Assembly (NCBI GenBank): GCA_046343015.1
Contig: JBKDOL010000121.1
Coordinates: 140,752-204,751 of the forward strand
DNA length: 64,000 nt
Source: BJ22 sp021298375
Lineage (GTDB): Bacteria; Planctomycetota; Planctomycetia; Pirellulales; Pirellulaceae
Reading direction: 5' to 3'
Below the pieces are notes generated by a model that saw nothing but the letters and a program-made list of their open reading frames with translations, did not search any database and had not been told where the DNA came from. Positions 52,725 through 61,263 of the stretch are shown here, in pieces. The first letter of the stretch is position 1. Each line of letters begins with the position of its first letter. Both the position numbers and the translations under genes were made by a program.

Positions 52725-54323
52725 ATGCAACGACTCCCGAACCTGCGAACACCCTCCGGAATCCTCAAACTTGCCGGCTTTGGGTTGCTCCTTCTCAGCC
52801 TCAGCGCCAATTGGAACCGGCTCTCCGCTCAAGCTGCTGCTAGCCAAGATCTTGCTAGCCAAGTTGCTGGTGGCCAAGTTGCTGGTGGCAAGGCCAAGCC
52901 GGGGCGCGTTGCCAAGCAACTGATGTTTGGCGAAGCCGATCCGGTGGACGAAATCAGGCCCTCGCCGGCAAATCCCCCGGTCATGCGCGCTTCCGCTCGG
53001 GTCATTCAGGGGCCTGCCGTCACGCCCCCTATCACCACCCCGCCTGCCGCTCTCCCAGCACCCGCTCCACCGCTCCCTGCCATCGTCTCCGCTGCCGAGG
53101 CGGGCCTTGAACCGGTGGCCGAAGCGGGTGCTTCAGGCCCCGCCGCGACTGTCTGGGGCCTCGTCGATCTTGAGTCGATGGCGTTTGCCAACAACCCCTC
53201 GATTTCCCGAGCGTCAGCTAGTGTTGAGGCCGCGCGTGGGAATCAACTGCAAGTGGGACTCCGACCAAACCCACTCGTCGGCTACGAGGGCCAGCAATTG
53301 GGAAGCGGTGGACGGGCCGAGCAGCAAGGAATTGGAGTTAGTCAAGAAATCGTGCGCGGCGGCAAACTGCAGCTCAACCGGGCGGTCGCCAGTCAGGAAG
53401 TCATGCGGGCCGAACAGGAACTGGCGATGGAACAGCTCCGGGTTCAGACCGATGTGCGCATCGCCTTTTACAACGTCTTGCTCGCTCAAGAGCGGCTCGC
53501 TTTGGCCAACAAGCTGGTCGAACTCAGTCAGCAGGGCGCGACCGCAGTCGATACGCTGTTGCGAATCAAGGAAGCCAATCGAGCGGATGTGTTGCAAGCC
53601 CAACTCGAAGTCGAAAATGCTGCCATCGTCGTACAGGCCGCTGAAAATCGGCTCAACGCGGCGTGGAGTGAACTCGCTTCGGTCGTCGGAGATGCCAACT
53701 TGGCCCGGACTCTACTCAGCGGTGAGGCCTTCGCCGCTCCCCAGGATTTTCAATGGGATGAAATCCTCAGCACCCTCCGCGGTTCCAGTCCAGAGGTTGC
53801 CGCGGCGCTGGCAGAAGTCTGTCGCGCGCGATTTGCCCTCGAAAGGGCTCAAGTTGAACCCATTCCAAATGTCACCGTGCAAGGGTTGATCAATGTTGTG
53901 GACAACGGCATCGGCGGTGATCCCGATGGCGGACTCGCCGTCACGATTCCGCTGCCGGTCAACAACCGAAACCAAGGAGCGATTCGCCAGACGCGGAACG
54001 AGCTTCTCGCCGCTGAGAAAGCAGTGGAACAACTCGAACTGGGATTGCAAAACCGGCTTGCAACCGTCTTTGAACGGTTCGCCAACGCCCGCTTTCAAGT
54101 CGATCGCTACCGCTCCAACATTCTGCCAGCGGCTGAAGAAACCCTGGCCGTCGCCCGTAAGTTGTACGAAGCCGGTGAGTCCAACTACCTCGCTCTCCTC
54201 ACCGCACAGCGAACCTATTTCCAAGTCAACCTGAGCTACCTCGAATCCGTCCTGGCGCTGCGGACCGCCGAGAGCGAGATCGATGGCTACCTGCTCAGCG
54301 GCAGCCTCAATTCCGGACGCTGA
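52725..54323 (+). CDS. TolC-family outer-membrane efflux protein (CusC/CzcC-like)
   Basis: This 532-residue protein has a signal peptide (about 12-36), a linker with 15-bp repeats encoding ASQ/VAGGQ units, a Pro/Ala stretch, and then two OEP repeats from about 145 to the end. Helical hairpin segments such as NPSISRASASVEAARGN, AEQELAMEQLRVQTDVRIAFYNVLLAQERL and FERFANARFQVDRYRSNILPAAEETL are typical of TolC-type trimers. It faces away from the pump operon but is 3.1 kb from it and is the obvious outer-membrane partner. Metal specificity is unknown. Confidence 0.9.
   Translation: MQRLPNLRTPSGILKLAGFGLLLLSLSANWNRLSAQAAASQDLASQVAGGQVAGGKAKPGRVAKQLMFGEADPVDEIRPSPANPPVMRASARVIQGPAVTPPITTPPAALPAPAPPLPAIVSAAEAGLEPVAEAGASGPAATVWGLVDLESMAFANNPSISRASASVEAARGNQLQVGLRPNPLVGYEGQQLGSGGRAEQQGIGVSQEIVRGGKLQLNRAVASQEVMRAEQELAMEQLRVQTDVRIAFYNVLLAQERLALANKLVELSQQGATAVDTLLRIKEANRADVLQAQLEVENAAIVVQAAENRLNAAWSELASVVGDANLARTLLSGEAFAAPQDFQWDEILSTLRGSSPEVAAALAEVCRARFALERAQVEPIPNVTVQGLINVVDNGIGGDPDGGLAVTIPLPVNNRNQGAIRQTRNELLAAEKAVEQLELGLQNRLATVFERFANARFQVDRYRSNILPAAEETLAVARKLYEAGESNYLALLTAQRTYFQVNLSYLESVLALRTAESEIDGYLLSGSLNSGR
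52839..52895. repeat. 15-bp in-frame tandem repeat after the TolC signal peptide
   Basis: About four units of GCTAGCCAAGATCTT-type sequence encode the run LASQ, VAGGQ, VAGGK just after the signal peptide. Confidence 0.8.
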
Positions 54324-54497
54324 CAGCGAGTCGAAGTCGAGGTGCAAAAAGCGGAAACTCCTGACTGAATCTCAGGGAACTTCCGCGATTACCGCAAATC
54401 CCCTCCTGATTGCTGTCTTCCGATCCCGAGTCGCGCCCTCCGCGAGCTTCTTCCTCGCCGCTCGCCTCTCGCCTCTCGCAACTGGCCAACTCGCTAA

Positions 54498-57155
54498 TCA
54501 CTCTCCTACGACCAAACGAGCCGAAAAGATCAATCGCGGATCGCCTCGCCGCGAGAGTGTCTCAGCCTGAACCATGGGGGTTCGCGGGACCTTCCCCTCG
54601 AAGACTTTCTTGCCCGACCAATAGACCTCGATGGGGAGGTCGAGGTCTATAAAATCGTCGCGCAGCAGCAAGCGAATTTCCCGCACGCCTGCGCATTCCA
54701 AATCAATCCGCTGCCCTTTCCTTGTAGCCCGAATCAAGGCTCCACCATCCATCTTGGCCGGGTCAATTTCAAGCCAGTAGAACTGATTCCGCACCACGTC
54801 ATCCTGCTTCCAAACAATTTTTTCCGGCCAAGGATTGCGGCGAAACTTGGCCATCCACGGCAGGGCCTCGGCGTCCTCCAGATCCATCCAGTGCCCTTTG
54901 CCTTCGCGAATTCGCACGAAGTGCTCGTAGCCCTCGGGATCAGCCTCGCGCAATCCCTTGAGTTTCTCGCCCCACTCCCGGCCAATCTCATTGCGCCGGT
55001 AAGCCGCATCTTCTGCCCCGACCTGCAGGGCGAACGGGACGTTCCGCAGCCCCAGTGGCACCGTCTCGTTCGGATGCCCGGCCATCATTCCGGCCGCCGC
55101 CCAGCGATCGGCGAGTCGCGGCCCGATTTGATAGACGCCATCACCGCCCGCTGAGTAGCCCAGGACATAAACTTTGTCCGGGTCGACTTGCTCGAACACG
55201 ATCAGGTTTTCAATCAGGCGATCGAAAAACGGATCGATCGTCCCCTGGTGCCAGAGATCCCAGGTATCCGTAGGCGCTCTTGGGGCGAGGTAGATCCCCT
55301 CCTCGACCTGATACAGCCGCTTCTGATTGTTCCACTGCTGGTCGTTGACGCGCGGCGGCGCCCCGCCCCCGCCATGCAGCGAAATGTAGAGACTCCGTCC
55401 GGCGTCCGGCTTCTCTCCGAAAACCTTGAAGGCGAACGGCATCTGCTGATCGCCCAACTTGATCACTTTGGCCTCCATTTCGCCCGCCCGCTCCGACTTG
55501 ATCCGCATCGCATGGTCGGCCCAAAGCAACTCCCGCAATCGGCTCGCCTCTTCTTTGCTCAATTCGCGCCGCGCCCACGACTGATCGGCCAATGGCGGGC
55601 GATCGGCAGGCGGCAGGGCGAACCACTCGCGCCACGGATCGGGACTGACCGAAGCCTCGCCACCAGGGGCTGCACCGACCGCGGCCCCCCGCTGCCAAAC
55701 CCAAGGCTTGCCGGTTGCTTCGGCGACCACTTCCGCCTGTTTCGGCTCATGGCCATCCAGAAACTCAACCCGATATTTTTTCCCGACTTCGACGGCCGCT
55801 GAGAGATAGTCGTTGGTGTCGTAGGCCTCGTCCCTTGTCCGTCCCTCGACAACCATTCGACCGGATTCATCCAGCACCCTCAGCGCGGTGGCGAGCCGCC
55901 GCCCCGTCGCCGCATCCCGCACCGAAAATCGCCCCATCACCCAGCCACTGGGCAACGGCGCGCCGAGTTTCAGATAGCGGGCCGTCACGTTCACTGCCGG
56001 GATCTCCCGATTGCGACGATCCCAAACCAGGGGGAAGTGAATCGGCGTCCGCTGAAAACAGGCGGCGTAAATCGCATACTGAGGCTCGTCGGCCTTGGCA
56101 GTCGCCGCCCGGTCGACAAACCAGCCCTGATTCAACGCATCACCGGTTGGCTCGGCAGCTCCAGTGAACTTCCAGTCGCCATCCCAAACTTCGATCCAGG
56201 AGTGATTGCCGCTGTCATCGGACCATCTGGGCGTACCGACAAATCTTGCCGGAATCCCCTGAGAGCGGCAGGCATCGATCAGCAGGACCGACAGACCGGT
56301 ACACGACGCGAGCCCCGACTCGATTGACTCCAGCGGGCTCTGATCCGCCCGTTTGCGTTGCGTTGAGTACTTCACCTTGACCTGGGGAAAAACCTGCTGA
56401 TTCAGCCTCACTGCCGCTTCCGAAATCGTCGTCACATTCTGGACGATGGGCTGAAACTTCTCGATGAACTCGGCGCGCCAGTTATCCCGCCGCTCATTGA
56501 TGCTCGCGTAGGGGAGAACATAGTTCAGGTAAATCTCCCGAGGCACCTGCAGTCGCCAGGGACTGCGAATCCGGGCCAGTTCGGAGAGTCGAATATTCTC
56601 CAGCAGATACTCGGCGGTCAACTTCTCCAAGTCCCGATCAGGCATGTGCGTGATGAGGAACTCCAGCGACTCGCGCTCCGCGGGTGCGACTTGTCGCAGT
56701 GCAGCCTCCCACTTTGAGCGTTGTTCGCCGGCGCGAACGAGCGCGGCTTCCAGTCCAGTGCCAATCGACAACTCGCTAATCATCCCCTCCGCGCTGATGC
56801 GCCAGCGGTTTGCTCCCAGTTCGCCGCGGGGCGCCTCCAGCGTGATTGAACTCTCTCCCGGAGCAATCCAAAACCAGATCCGCTCGCGGTATTCAGCCGG
56901 CTCAGGCTGCCAGCCCAGTTCCTGCCAATCGGCAGCCCAGCGGCCAGTCCGCCGGGCAAACTGCTGCTGTTGCTCGTAGACCGTTTGCAAAACTGCTTTG
57001 GAGCGTTCCAGATCGGCTGCCGGAGAACTCGGCGCCGGCCCGCTCTTCACCTCCTGGGCCCATCCACCGCCACAGGTTCCCAACTCAGCAAAAAGCATCA
57101 GGAGCGTGAACCACCAAACTCCCCGGCAGAATGTTCTCGACCAAACCGTACTCAT
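54498..57155 (-). CDS. Secreted transglutaminase-like plus alpha/beta esterase fusion
   Basis: The ATG at 57155 begins a signal peptide (about 1-34, ending GGGWAQ); longer starts inside the upstream gene region are less likely. The 885-residue protein has a helical N-terminal part, a transglutaminase-like core with Cys285 (LASCTGLSVLL), His318 (GNHSWIEV) and an acidic residue near 325-327, a beta-rich middle domain, and a C-terminal serine hydrolase with HGGGGAP (oxyanion) and Ser668 in GYSAGG, then a His near RIREGKGHWM. Both active sites look intact. A secreted peptidase or esterase acting on protein or cell-envelope material is plausible. The order of domains is unusual; no family-level name is given. 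Confidence 0.78.
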   Translation of the reverse strand: MSTVWSRTFCRGVWWFTLLMLFAELGTCGGGWAQEVKSGPAPSSPAADLERSKAVLQTVYEQQQQFARRTGRWAADWQELGWQPEPAEYRERIWFWIAPGESSITLEAPRGELGANRWRISAEGMISELSIGTGLEAALVRAGEQRSKWEAALRQVAPAERESLEFLITHMPDRDLEKLTAEYLLENIRLSELARIRSPWRLQVPREIYLNYVLPYASINERRDNWRAEFIEKFQPIVQNVTTISEAAVRLNQQVFPQVKVKYSTQRKRADQSPLESIESGLASCTGLSVLLIDACRSQGIPARFVGTPRWSDDSGNHSWIEVWDGDWKFTGAAEPTGDALNQGWFVDRAATAKADEPQYAIYAACFQRTPIHFPLVWDRRNREIPAVNVTARYLKLGAPLPSGWVMGRFSVRDAATGRRLATALRVLDESGRMVVEGRTRDEAYDTNDYLSAAVEVGKKYRVEFLDGHEPKQAEVVAEATGKPWVWQRGAAVGAAPGGEASVSPDPWREWFALPPADRPPLADQSWARRELSKEEASRLRELLWADHAMRIKSERAGEMEAKVIKLGDQQMPFAFKVFGEKPDAGRSLYISLHGGGGAPPRVNDQQWNNQKRLYQVEEGIYLAPRAPTDTWDLWHQGTIDPFFDRLIENLIVFEQVDPDKVYVLGYSAGGDGVYQIGPRLADRWAAAGMMAGHPNETVPLGLRNVPFALQVGAEDAAYRRNEIGREWGEKLKGLREADPEGYEHFVRIREGKGHWMDLEDAEALPWMAKFRRNPWPEKIVWKQDDVVRNQFYWLEIDPAKMDGGALIRATRKGQRIDLECAGVREIRLLLRDDFIDLDLPIEVYWSGKKVFEGKVPRTPMVQAETLSRRGDPRLIFSARLVVGE

Positions 57156-57269
57156 GCAGCCTCTCCCAGAATTGAAAGACCGCATTCTACTTTCCCGGCA
57201 CCTCCAAAAAAACCAATCAATGGCCGAGGCCGCGCGAACCGTACAGGCTGAAAGCTGGTCCTTCGAAAC

Positions 57270-58091
57270 ATGAACTTCGAATCGATCAGTCGAAAATTCA
57301 GGCAACTCGGAGCGCGGGTGAAATTCCGCCCGCTGCTCTCCAAGCGGTGGGTAAACTTGGCGGGAAAAGTCCAAATTGATATCGCTCGCGACCAGCGCGG
57401 CGAGTTCTTCGACGTCCGGCTGGCTGGCGATGCCGACTTACTGGTGCTCGATGTGCAGCCGTCAGATCGCCACCTCTTGCTGATGTCGCGGGAGCCAGCA
57501 CCGCGGCGCGGAATGCCCGACCTGAAAGACAAGTTTCTCTGCGGACACGACGAGCGTCACTGGTTCGTGGCGGGCGTTCCCGAATCGACCCCGGTCAGCA
57601 GCGTGGTGACGGCCAAAGAGGCGCTCAAACCCCGGCTGATTCGCGATCTGGAGGCAGGCTTGCGGGGAAAATTGAAAAACCGCCAAGGACGCAAGACCGA
57701 AACCTTCCTGAGGCAGGGCGAATGGTTTTTTATTCCCGCCCCGGCAATCGTCTTCCCGGACCATCATGTGCTCCGCGACGAGCCGCTGCGTCGCGGGCGA
57801 GGCAAACCACACCATTGCCAATTCCTCTACCGCCTCGGTGGCACGGCAGTCTACTTCAACCACCAGTTCCCCAATGGCTTGACCGAGGCAGAGCGCGCGA
57901 CTCTTTTCGCAACCAACCCGGCGGCTGTTCGCTGGCAGTGGCGGTCAATGCGCCGCGACCCCCAGGTCTTCGTCCGAGGACAAGTCCGTCACGCCGATCA
58001 CGCTACCATTACCCTCGACCTCTGGCACCGAGTTCTGCTGAACTCAGAGGCCGAATCGCGTGCCCAGGCCTCGGTCGCATTCCTGGATTAA
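57270..58091 (+). CDS. Hypothetical protein, conserved-looking, no known domain
   Basis: This 273-residue protein is highly charged and Arg-rich with no signal peptide or membrane span. The central and C-terminal parts have compact motifs that suggest an ordered fold: FLCGHDERHWFVAGVPE, FIPAPAIVFPDHHVLRDEPLRRGRGKPHHCQFLYR, AVRWQWRSMRRDPQVFVRGQVRHADHATI. The His/Cys cluster near residues 165-190 (HHVL, PHHCQF) could bind a metal. I do not recognise it. It is divergent from the transglutaminase-esterase gene, with the start about 115 bp away. Confidence 0.75.
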   Translation: MNFESISRKFRQLGARVKFRPLLSKRWVNLAGKVQIDIARDQRGEFFDVRLAGDADLLVLDVQPSDRHLLLMSREPAPRRGMPDLKDKFLCGHDERHWFVAGVPESTPVSSVVTAKEALKPRLIRDLEAGLRGKLKNRQGRKTETFLRQGEWFFIPAPAIVFPDHHVLRDEPLRRGRGKPHHCQFLYRLGGTAVYFNHQFPNGLTEAERATLFATNPAAVRWQWRSMRRDPQVFVRGQVRHADHATITLDLWHRVLLNSEAESRAQASVAFLD

Positions 58092-58115
58092 CTCCAACTC
58101 GGGTTGTTCCACTCC

Positions 58116-58185
58116 ATGTTATCGGCCCTGGGTCATCGGCCCTGAGTCATCGGCCCGGGGTTATCAGTCCTGAGTCATCGGCCCT
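58116..58185. repeat. 14-bp direct tandem repeat, 5 copies
   Basis: Five contiguous imperfect copies of GAGTCATCGGCCCT lie in the 170-bp gap between the convergent hypothetical and HAD genes. Confidence 0.9.
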
Positions 58186-58261
58186 GAGAGCCATGCGCGG
58201 GGCGCTGAGAGCGGCTGGACTGGTCACGTGGACAGGAACAACCCGATACACTTCCCTCCTG

Positions 58262-59260
58262 TCATTTGGCAAACACGGCGCGCCAATCCTGTTTCATGTT
58301 GATCAGGATCCAGCCTTTGCCGGGAGCGTCATTGAGGCCTCGGTCGAGTCGGCCAAAAACAGACGCCCGATCGTAAGCCACTTCGCGCTCCGCATCGGTG
58401 TGATGCACAATCACGCCGAGACGAGGTCCGCTGCCTGCAGTAGTGTACTCCAGCATTTCGTAGTCACCGTCCGAGTTGCCCGCAGCGAAGATCGGCCGCC
58501 GGCCAATCAGGCGGTGGATACCGACCGGCTTGCCCGCTTTGTCGTCGATGAAGTCGACCTCGGGCAAACGCACTAACACAGGCCGACCTTCCCGGACCTC
58601 GTATTTCAGCTTGATGCTGCTGCCGATGACCTGCTCGGGCGGGATCCCATAAACCGCCTCCGCCCAAGGACGCATGAACTCAATTCCGCCTCCGGAAACA
58701 ATGTACGTTTTGAACTGGTGTGCCCGAAGATACTCCAGTAGCTCGCGCATCGGCTGGTAGACGCACTCTGTGTAAGGCCGCTGGTAAACCGGATGGCGGG
58801 CGGTGGACAACCATTCCTTGACAATCCGCTCAAACTCTTCCGTCGTCATCCCGGCGTGGGTCGCCATCACCAGCTCCATCAATCCGCGCTCACCTGTCGC
58901 AGCCACCCCTTTAAGATCACCCGCCAGTACCGCCTTGAAGGGAGCCTGCTCCTTCCACTCGGGATGCTCGGCAGCCAGCGCTTTGACCCGGTCGAGCGCA
59001 AAGGCCAACTGCACGTACATCGGCTGCTCGGACCAGAGCGTGCCATCATTGTCGAAGACTGCAATCCGCTCTGCGGGAGCGACGAAGTCGGCCGACCCGG
59101 GCGTCGTGACCCGCTCGACAAAGGACTCAATCGCCTGCCGCGCCGCTCCGTCATTCCACGATGGCAGGGATTGCTGGGCAAAGCCAAGGCTCGCAAGGCC
59201 AAGGACAGCCAAGCAAGCGATCAGGAATCTGATTTTCAAGAAACTGCAGATGCTCTTCAT
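58262..59260 (-). CDS. Secreted HAD-superfamily phosphatase
   Basis: The ATG at 59260 is used because GGAG is seven bases upstream and the product begins with a signal peptide (about 1-29, ending GFAQQ); 332 residues. HAD motif I is VFDNDGTLW with Asp70 and Asp72, motif II is the VSGGG segment, and motif IV is GNSDGDYEML. It looks like a phosphoserine-phosphatase-like enzyme acting outside the cytoplasm. It lies 73 bp after the sulfatase on the same strand, with a terminator in between. Confidence 0.88.
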   Translation of the reverse strand: MKSICSFLKIRFLIACLAVLGLASLGFAQQSLPSWNDGAARQAIESFVERVTTPGSADFVAPAERIAVFDNDGTLWSEQPMYVQLAFALDRVKALAAEHPEWKEQAPFKAVLAGDLKGVAATGERGLMELVMATHAGMTTEEFERIVKEWLSTARHPVYQRPYTECVYQPMRELLEYLRAHQFKTYIVSGGGIEFMRPWAEAVYGIPPEQVIGSSIKLKYEVREGRPVLVRLPEVDFIDDKAGKPVGIHRLIGRRPIFAAGNSDGDYEMLEYTTAGSGPRLGVIVHHTDAEREVAYDRASVFGRLDRGLNDAPGKGWILINMKQDWRAVFAK

Positions 59261-59270
59261 GGTTCGCTCC

Positions 59271-59307
59271 AAAAAAAGGCCGTGCCCCGCACTGGCAGGA
59301 CACGGCC
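59271..59307 (-). terminator. Intrinsic terminator between the sulfatase and HAD genes
   Basis: On the minus strand a stem GGCCGTG with CACGGCC (16-base loop that pairs further) is followed by seven T residues and, after two more bases, the HAD ribosome-binding site. It ends the sulfatase transcript or controls read-through into the HAD gene. Confidence 0.75.
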
Positions 59308-59333
59308 GAATCATCTTTCAATTCAATCAAAAA

Positions 59334-60908
59334 CTATCGGCTGCCCGTCGACGAACGAAGCTGCTCTTCAATCCGGCTGAGATTCCAGGAACCGGGCTTC
59401 TGGCTCGGCGGGAATTCTTCCATCGTCTTGAGGAACTGCATCGCCAACCCCTGAATCGGAATCACGACAAAGGCCCGGTCAATGTACCAGTCTTCGTAGG
59501 TGTTCGAGCCAATCTTGGCCTTTTCAAACGGGTCGCGGCGGAGGTTATAGAGGTCCGGAGCGCGGAGTTCGACAAACGGCTCTTTCCAAATTTGCAGGCG
59601 ATCCGCCCGACTTTCCAGGAACACGACTTTCCAGTCCTGATAACGGGCGGCCATTACCTGGCCTTCATCGCCGACATACCAGAATTCATTCCGCGGCGAG
59701 GCCTCGCTCTTGCCGCTGAAGTAGTCGAGCATGTTGTAACCGTCGATATAGTTCCGGTACTTGCGTCCATTGAGCTCAATGCCGCTCTTCAACTGGTCTT
59801 TCACACCCGCATTTCCAGCAACGGCGGCCAGCGTCGGCAACCAGTCTTCGTGCGAAACAATCCCGTTGAGAGTCACACCAGCTGGGAAACGGCCCGGCCA
59901 GCGGACAAAGCAGGGAACGCGGAATCCACCTTCCCAGTTTGAGTTCTTCTCGCCGTGGAAAGGAGTCGTTCCGGCATCCGGCCAGGTGTTGTAGTGCGGT
60001 CCGTTGTCGGTCGAGTAAATCACCAGCGTGTCCTCGGCCAATCCGAGTTCATCGAGCAGACCGAGCATGTCACCCACGTGACGATCGTGTTCGACCATCC
60101 CATCGCTGTACTCGTCCTGGCCGGAGATGCCGCGGTTGGCTTCCTTGACGTGAGTCCGGAAATGCATCCGGGTGGCGTTCCACCAGCAGAAGAACGGCTT
60201 GCCAGCCGAATTCTGCCGCTTGATGAAGTCCTTGGCCATTGCCAGGGTCTCTTCGTCAACGGTCTCCATCCGCTTCTTGGTCAGCGGGCCGGTGTCCTTG
60301 ATAGTCTGACCGCCCTTGCCGTCGGCGAAGCAGTGCAGCACGCCGCGAGGTCCAAACTTCTTGCGGAACTCGGGATTCTTCGGATAGTCGAAGTTTTCCG
60401 GTTCTTCCTCAGCGTTGAGGTGATAGAGGTTGCCGAAAAACTCATCAAAGCCGTGCATCGTCGGAAGGTGTGCATCGCGGTCACCTTGATGGTTCTTGCC
60501 AAACTGGCCGGTGGTGTAGCCTTGCGACTTGAGCACCGTGGCGATCGTCACATCGCTCATCTGCCAGCCCTGTTCGGCGCCGGGCATGCCGACTTTGGTC
60601 ATCCCGGTGCGAACCGGAACGTTGCCACCGAGGAAAGCGGCGCGACCGGCCGTGCAACTCTGCTGGCCGTAGTAATCGGTGAACGACAAGCCTTCGCGGG
60701 CGATCCGATCAATGTTCGGGGTCCGATACCCCATCATGCCGCGATTGTTGTGACTGACATTCCAAGTGCCGATGTCATCGCCCCAAATGACGACAATGTT
60801 CGGCTTCTTTTGCGGTTGCTGGGCCGAGACACCCTCGACCAAACAGGCCAGCAGACCTGTGCACAGCAGCGCGACGACCGACAGCCGTCGCCAGTTTGCG
60901 TTCCTCAT
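59334..60908 (-). CDS. Secreted type I sulfatase (arylsulfatase family)
   Basis: The ATG at 60908 has AAGGAA upstream and begins a signal peptide (residues 1-29, ending VSAQQ); the longer open frame upstream is not coding-like. The 524-residue product has metal-binding Asp44 and Asp45 in IWGDDIG, the modification site CTAGR (Cys85, matured to formylglycine by an FGE enzyme), and the late STDNGPHYNTWPD and HGEKNSNWEGGFR motifs. The site is of the C-x-A-x-R form rather than C-x-P-x-R. Planctomycetes use many such enzymes on sulfated algal polysaccharides; here no polysaccharide cluster surrounds it and no FGE gene is in the window. Confidence 0.92.
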   Translation of the reverse strand: MRNANWRRLSVVALLCTGLLACLVEGVSAQQPQKKPNIVVIWGDDIGTWNVSHNNRGMMGYRTPNIDRIAREGLSFTDYYGQQSCTAGRAAFLGGNVPVRTGMTKVGMPGAEQGWQMSDVTIATVLKSQGYTTGQFGKNHQGDRDAHLPTMHGFDEFFGNLYHLNAEEEPENFDYPKNPEFRKKFGPRGVLHCFADGKGGQTIKDTGPLTKKRMETVDEETLAMAKDFIKRQNSAGKPFFCWWNATRMHFRTHVKEANRGISGQDEYSDGMVEHDRHVGDMLGLLDELGLAEDTLVIYSTDNGPHYNTWPDAGTTPFHGEKNSNWEGGFRVPCFVRWPGRFPAGVTLNGIVSHEDWLPTLAAVAGNAGVKDQLKSGIELNGRKYRNYIDGYNMLDYFSGKSEASPRNEFWYVGDEGQVMAARYQDWKVVFLESRADRLQIWKEPFVELRAPDLYNLRRDPFEKAKIGSNTYEDWYIDRAFVVIPIQGLAMQFLKTMEEFPPSQKPGSWNLSRIEEQLRSSTGSR

Positions 60909-61263
60909 AGATTCATTCCTTTCGATTGAAGTGTTTCGAGCCCCGCACCCGGGGATCGGCGAACCCAAGAGTTTCGCCCCAATCCGGGGAGAGACAAATT
61001 GAACCGCAGGGCACAAACACCGCCCTTTGGTGCAGACAACATTTGAGCAGCTTTTCGAATTCGCACAAATCACCCTGCCGAGGAGACCGGCCCAAACCGC
61101 CCCGCCCCCACATTTCACCGCTTTCCCCGAAGCGGTGAGCCGTGGGGGGAGGCGAATGGGGATAGCCCAAGGTAGATTCGAATGTCTTCCGCACCGGCGG
61201 TTGATTAAACTGCAGGGGGTCAGAGTGCCCGGCAGAGGCCTCTGGCCGCAATTGTGAAATCGG
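60909..61263. other. Intergenic region (355 bp) between divergent sulfatase and kinase genes
   Basis: The upstream open frame on the minus strand has no domain and is not called. No repeat or hairpin stands out. Promoters for both genes should lie here. Confidence 0.5.
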
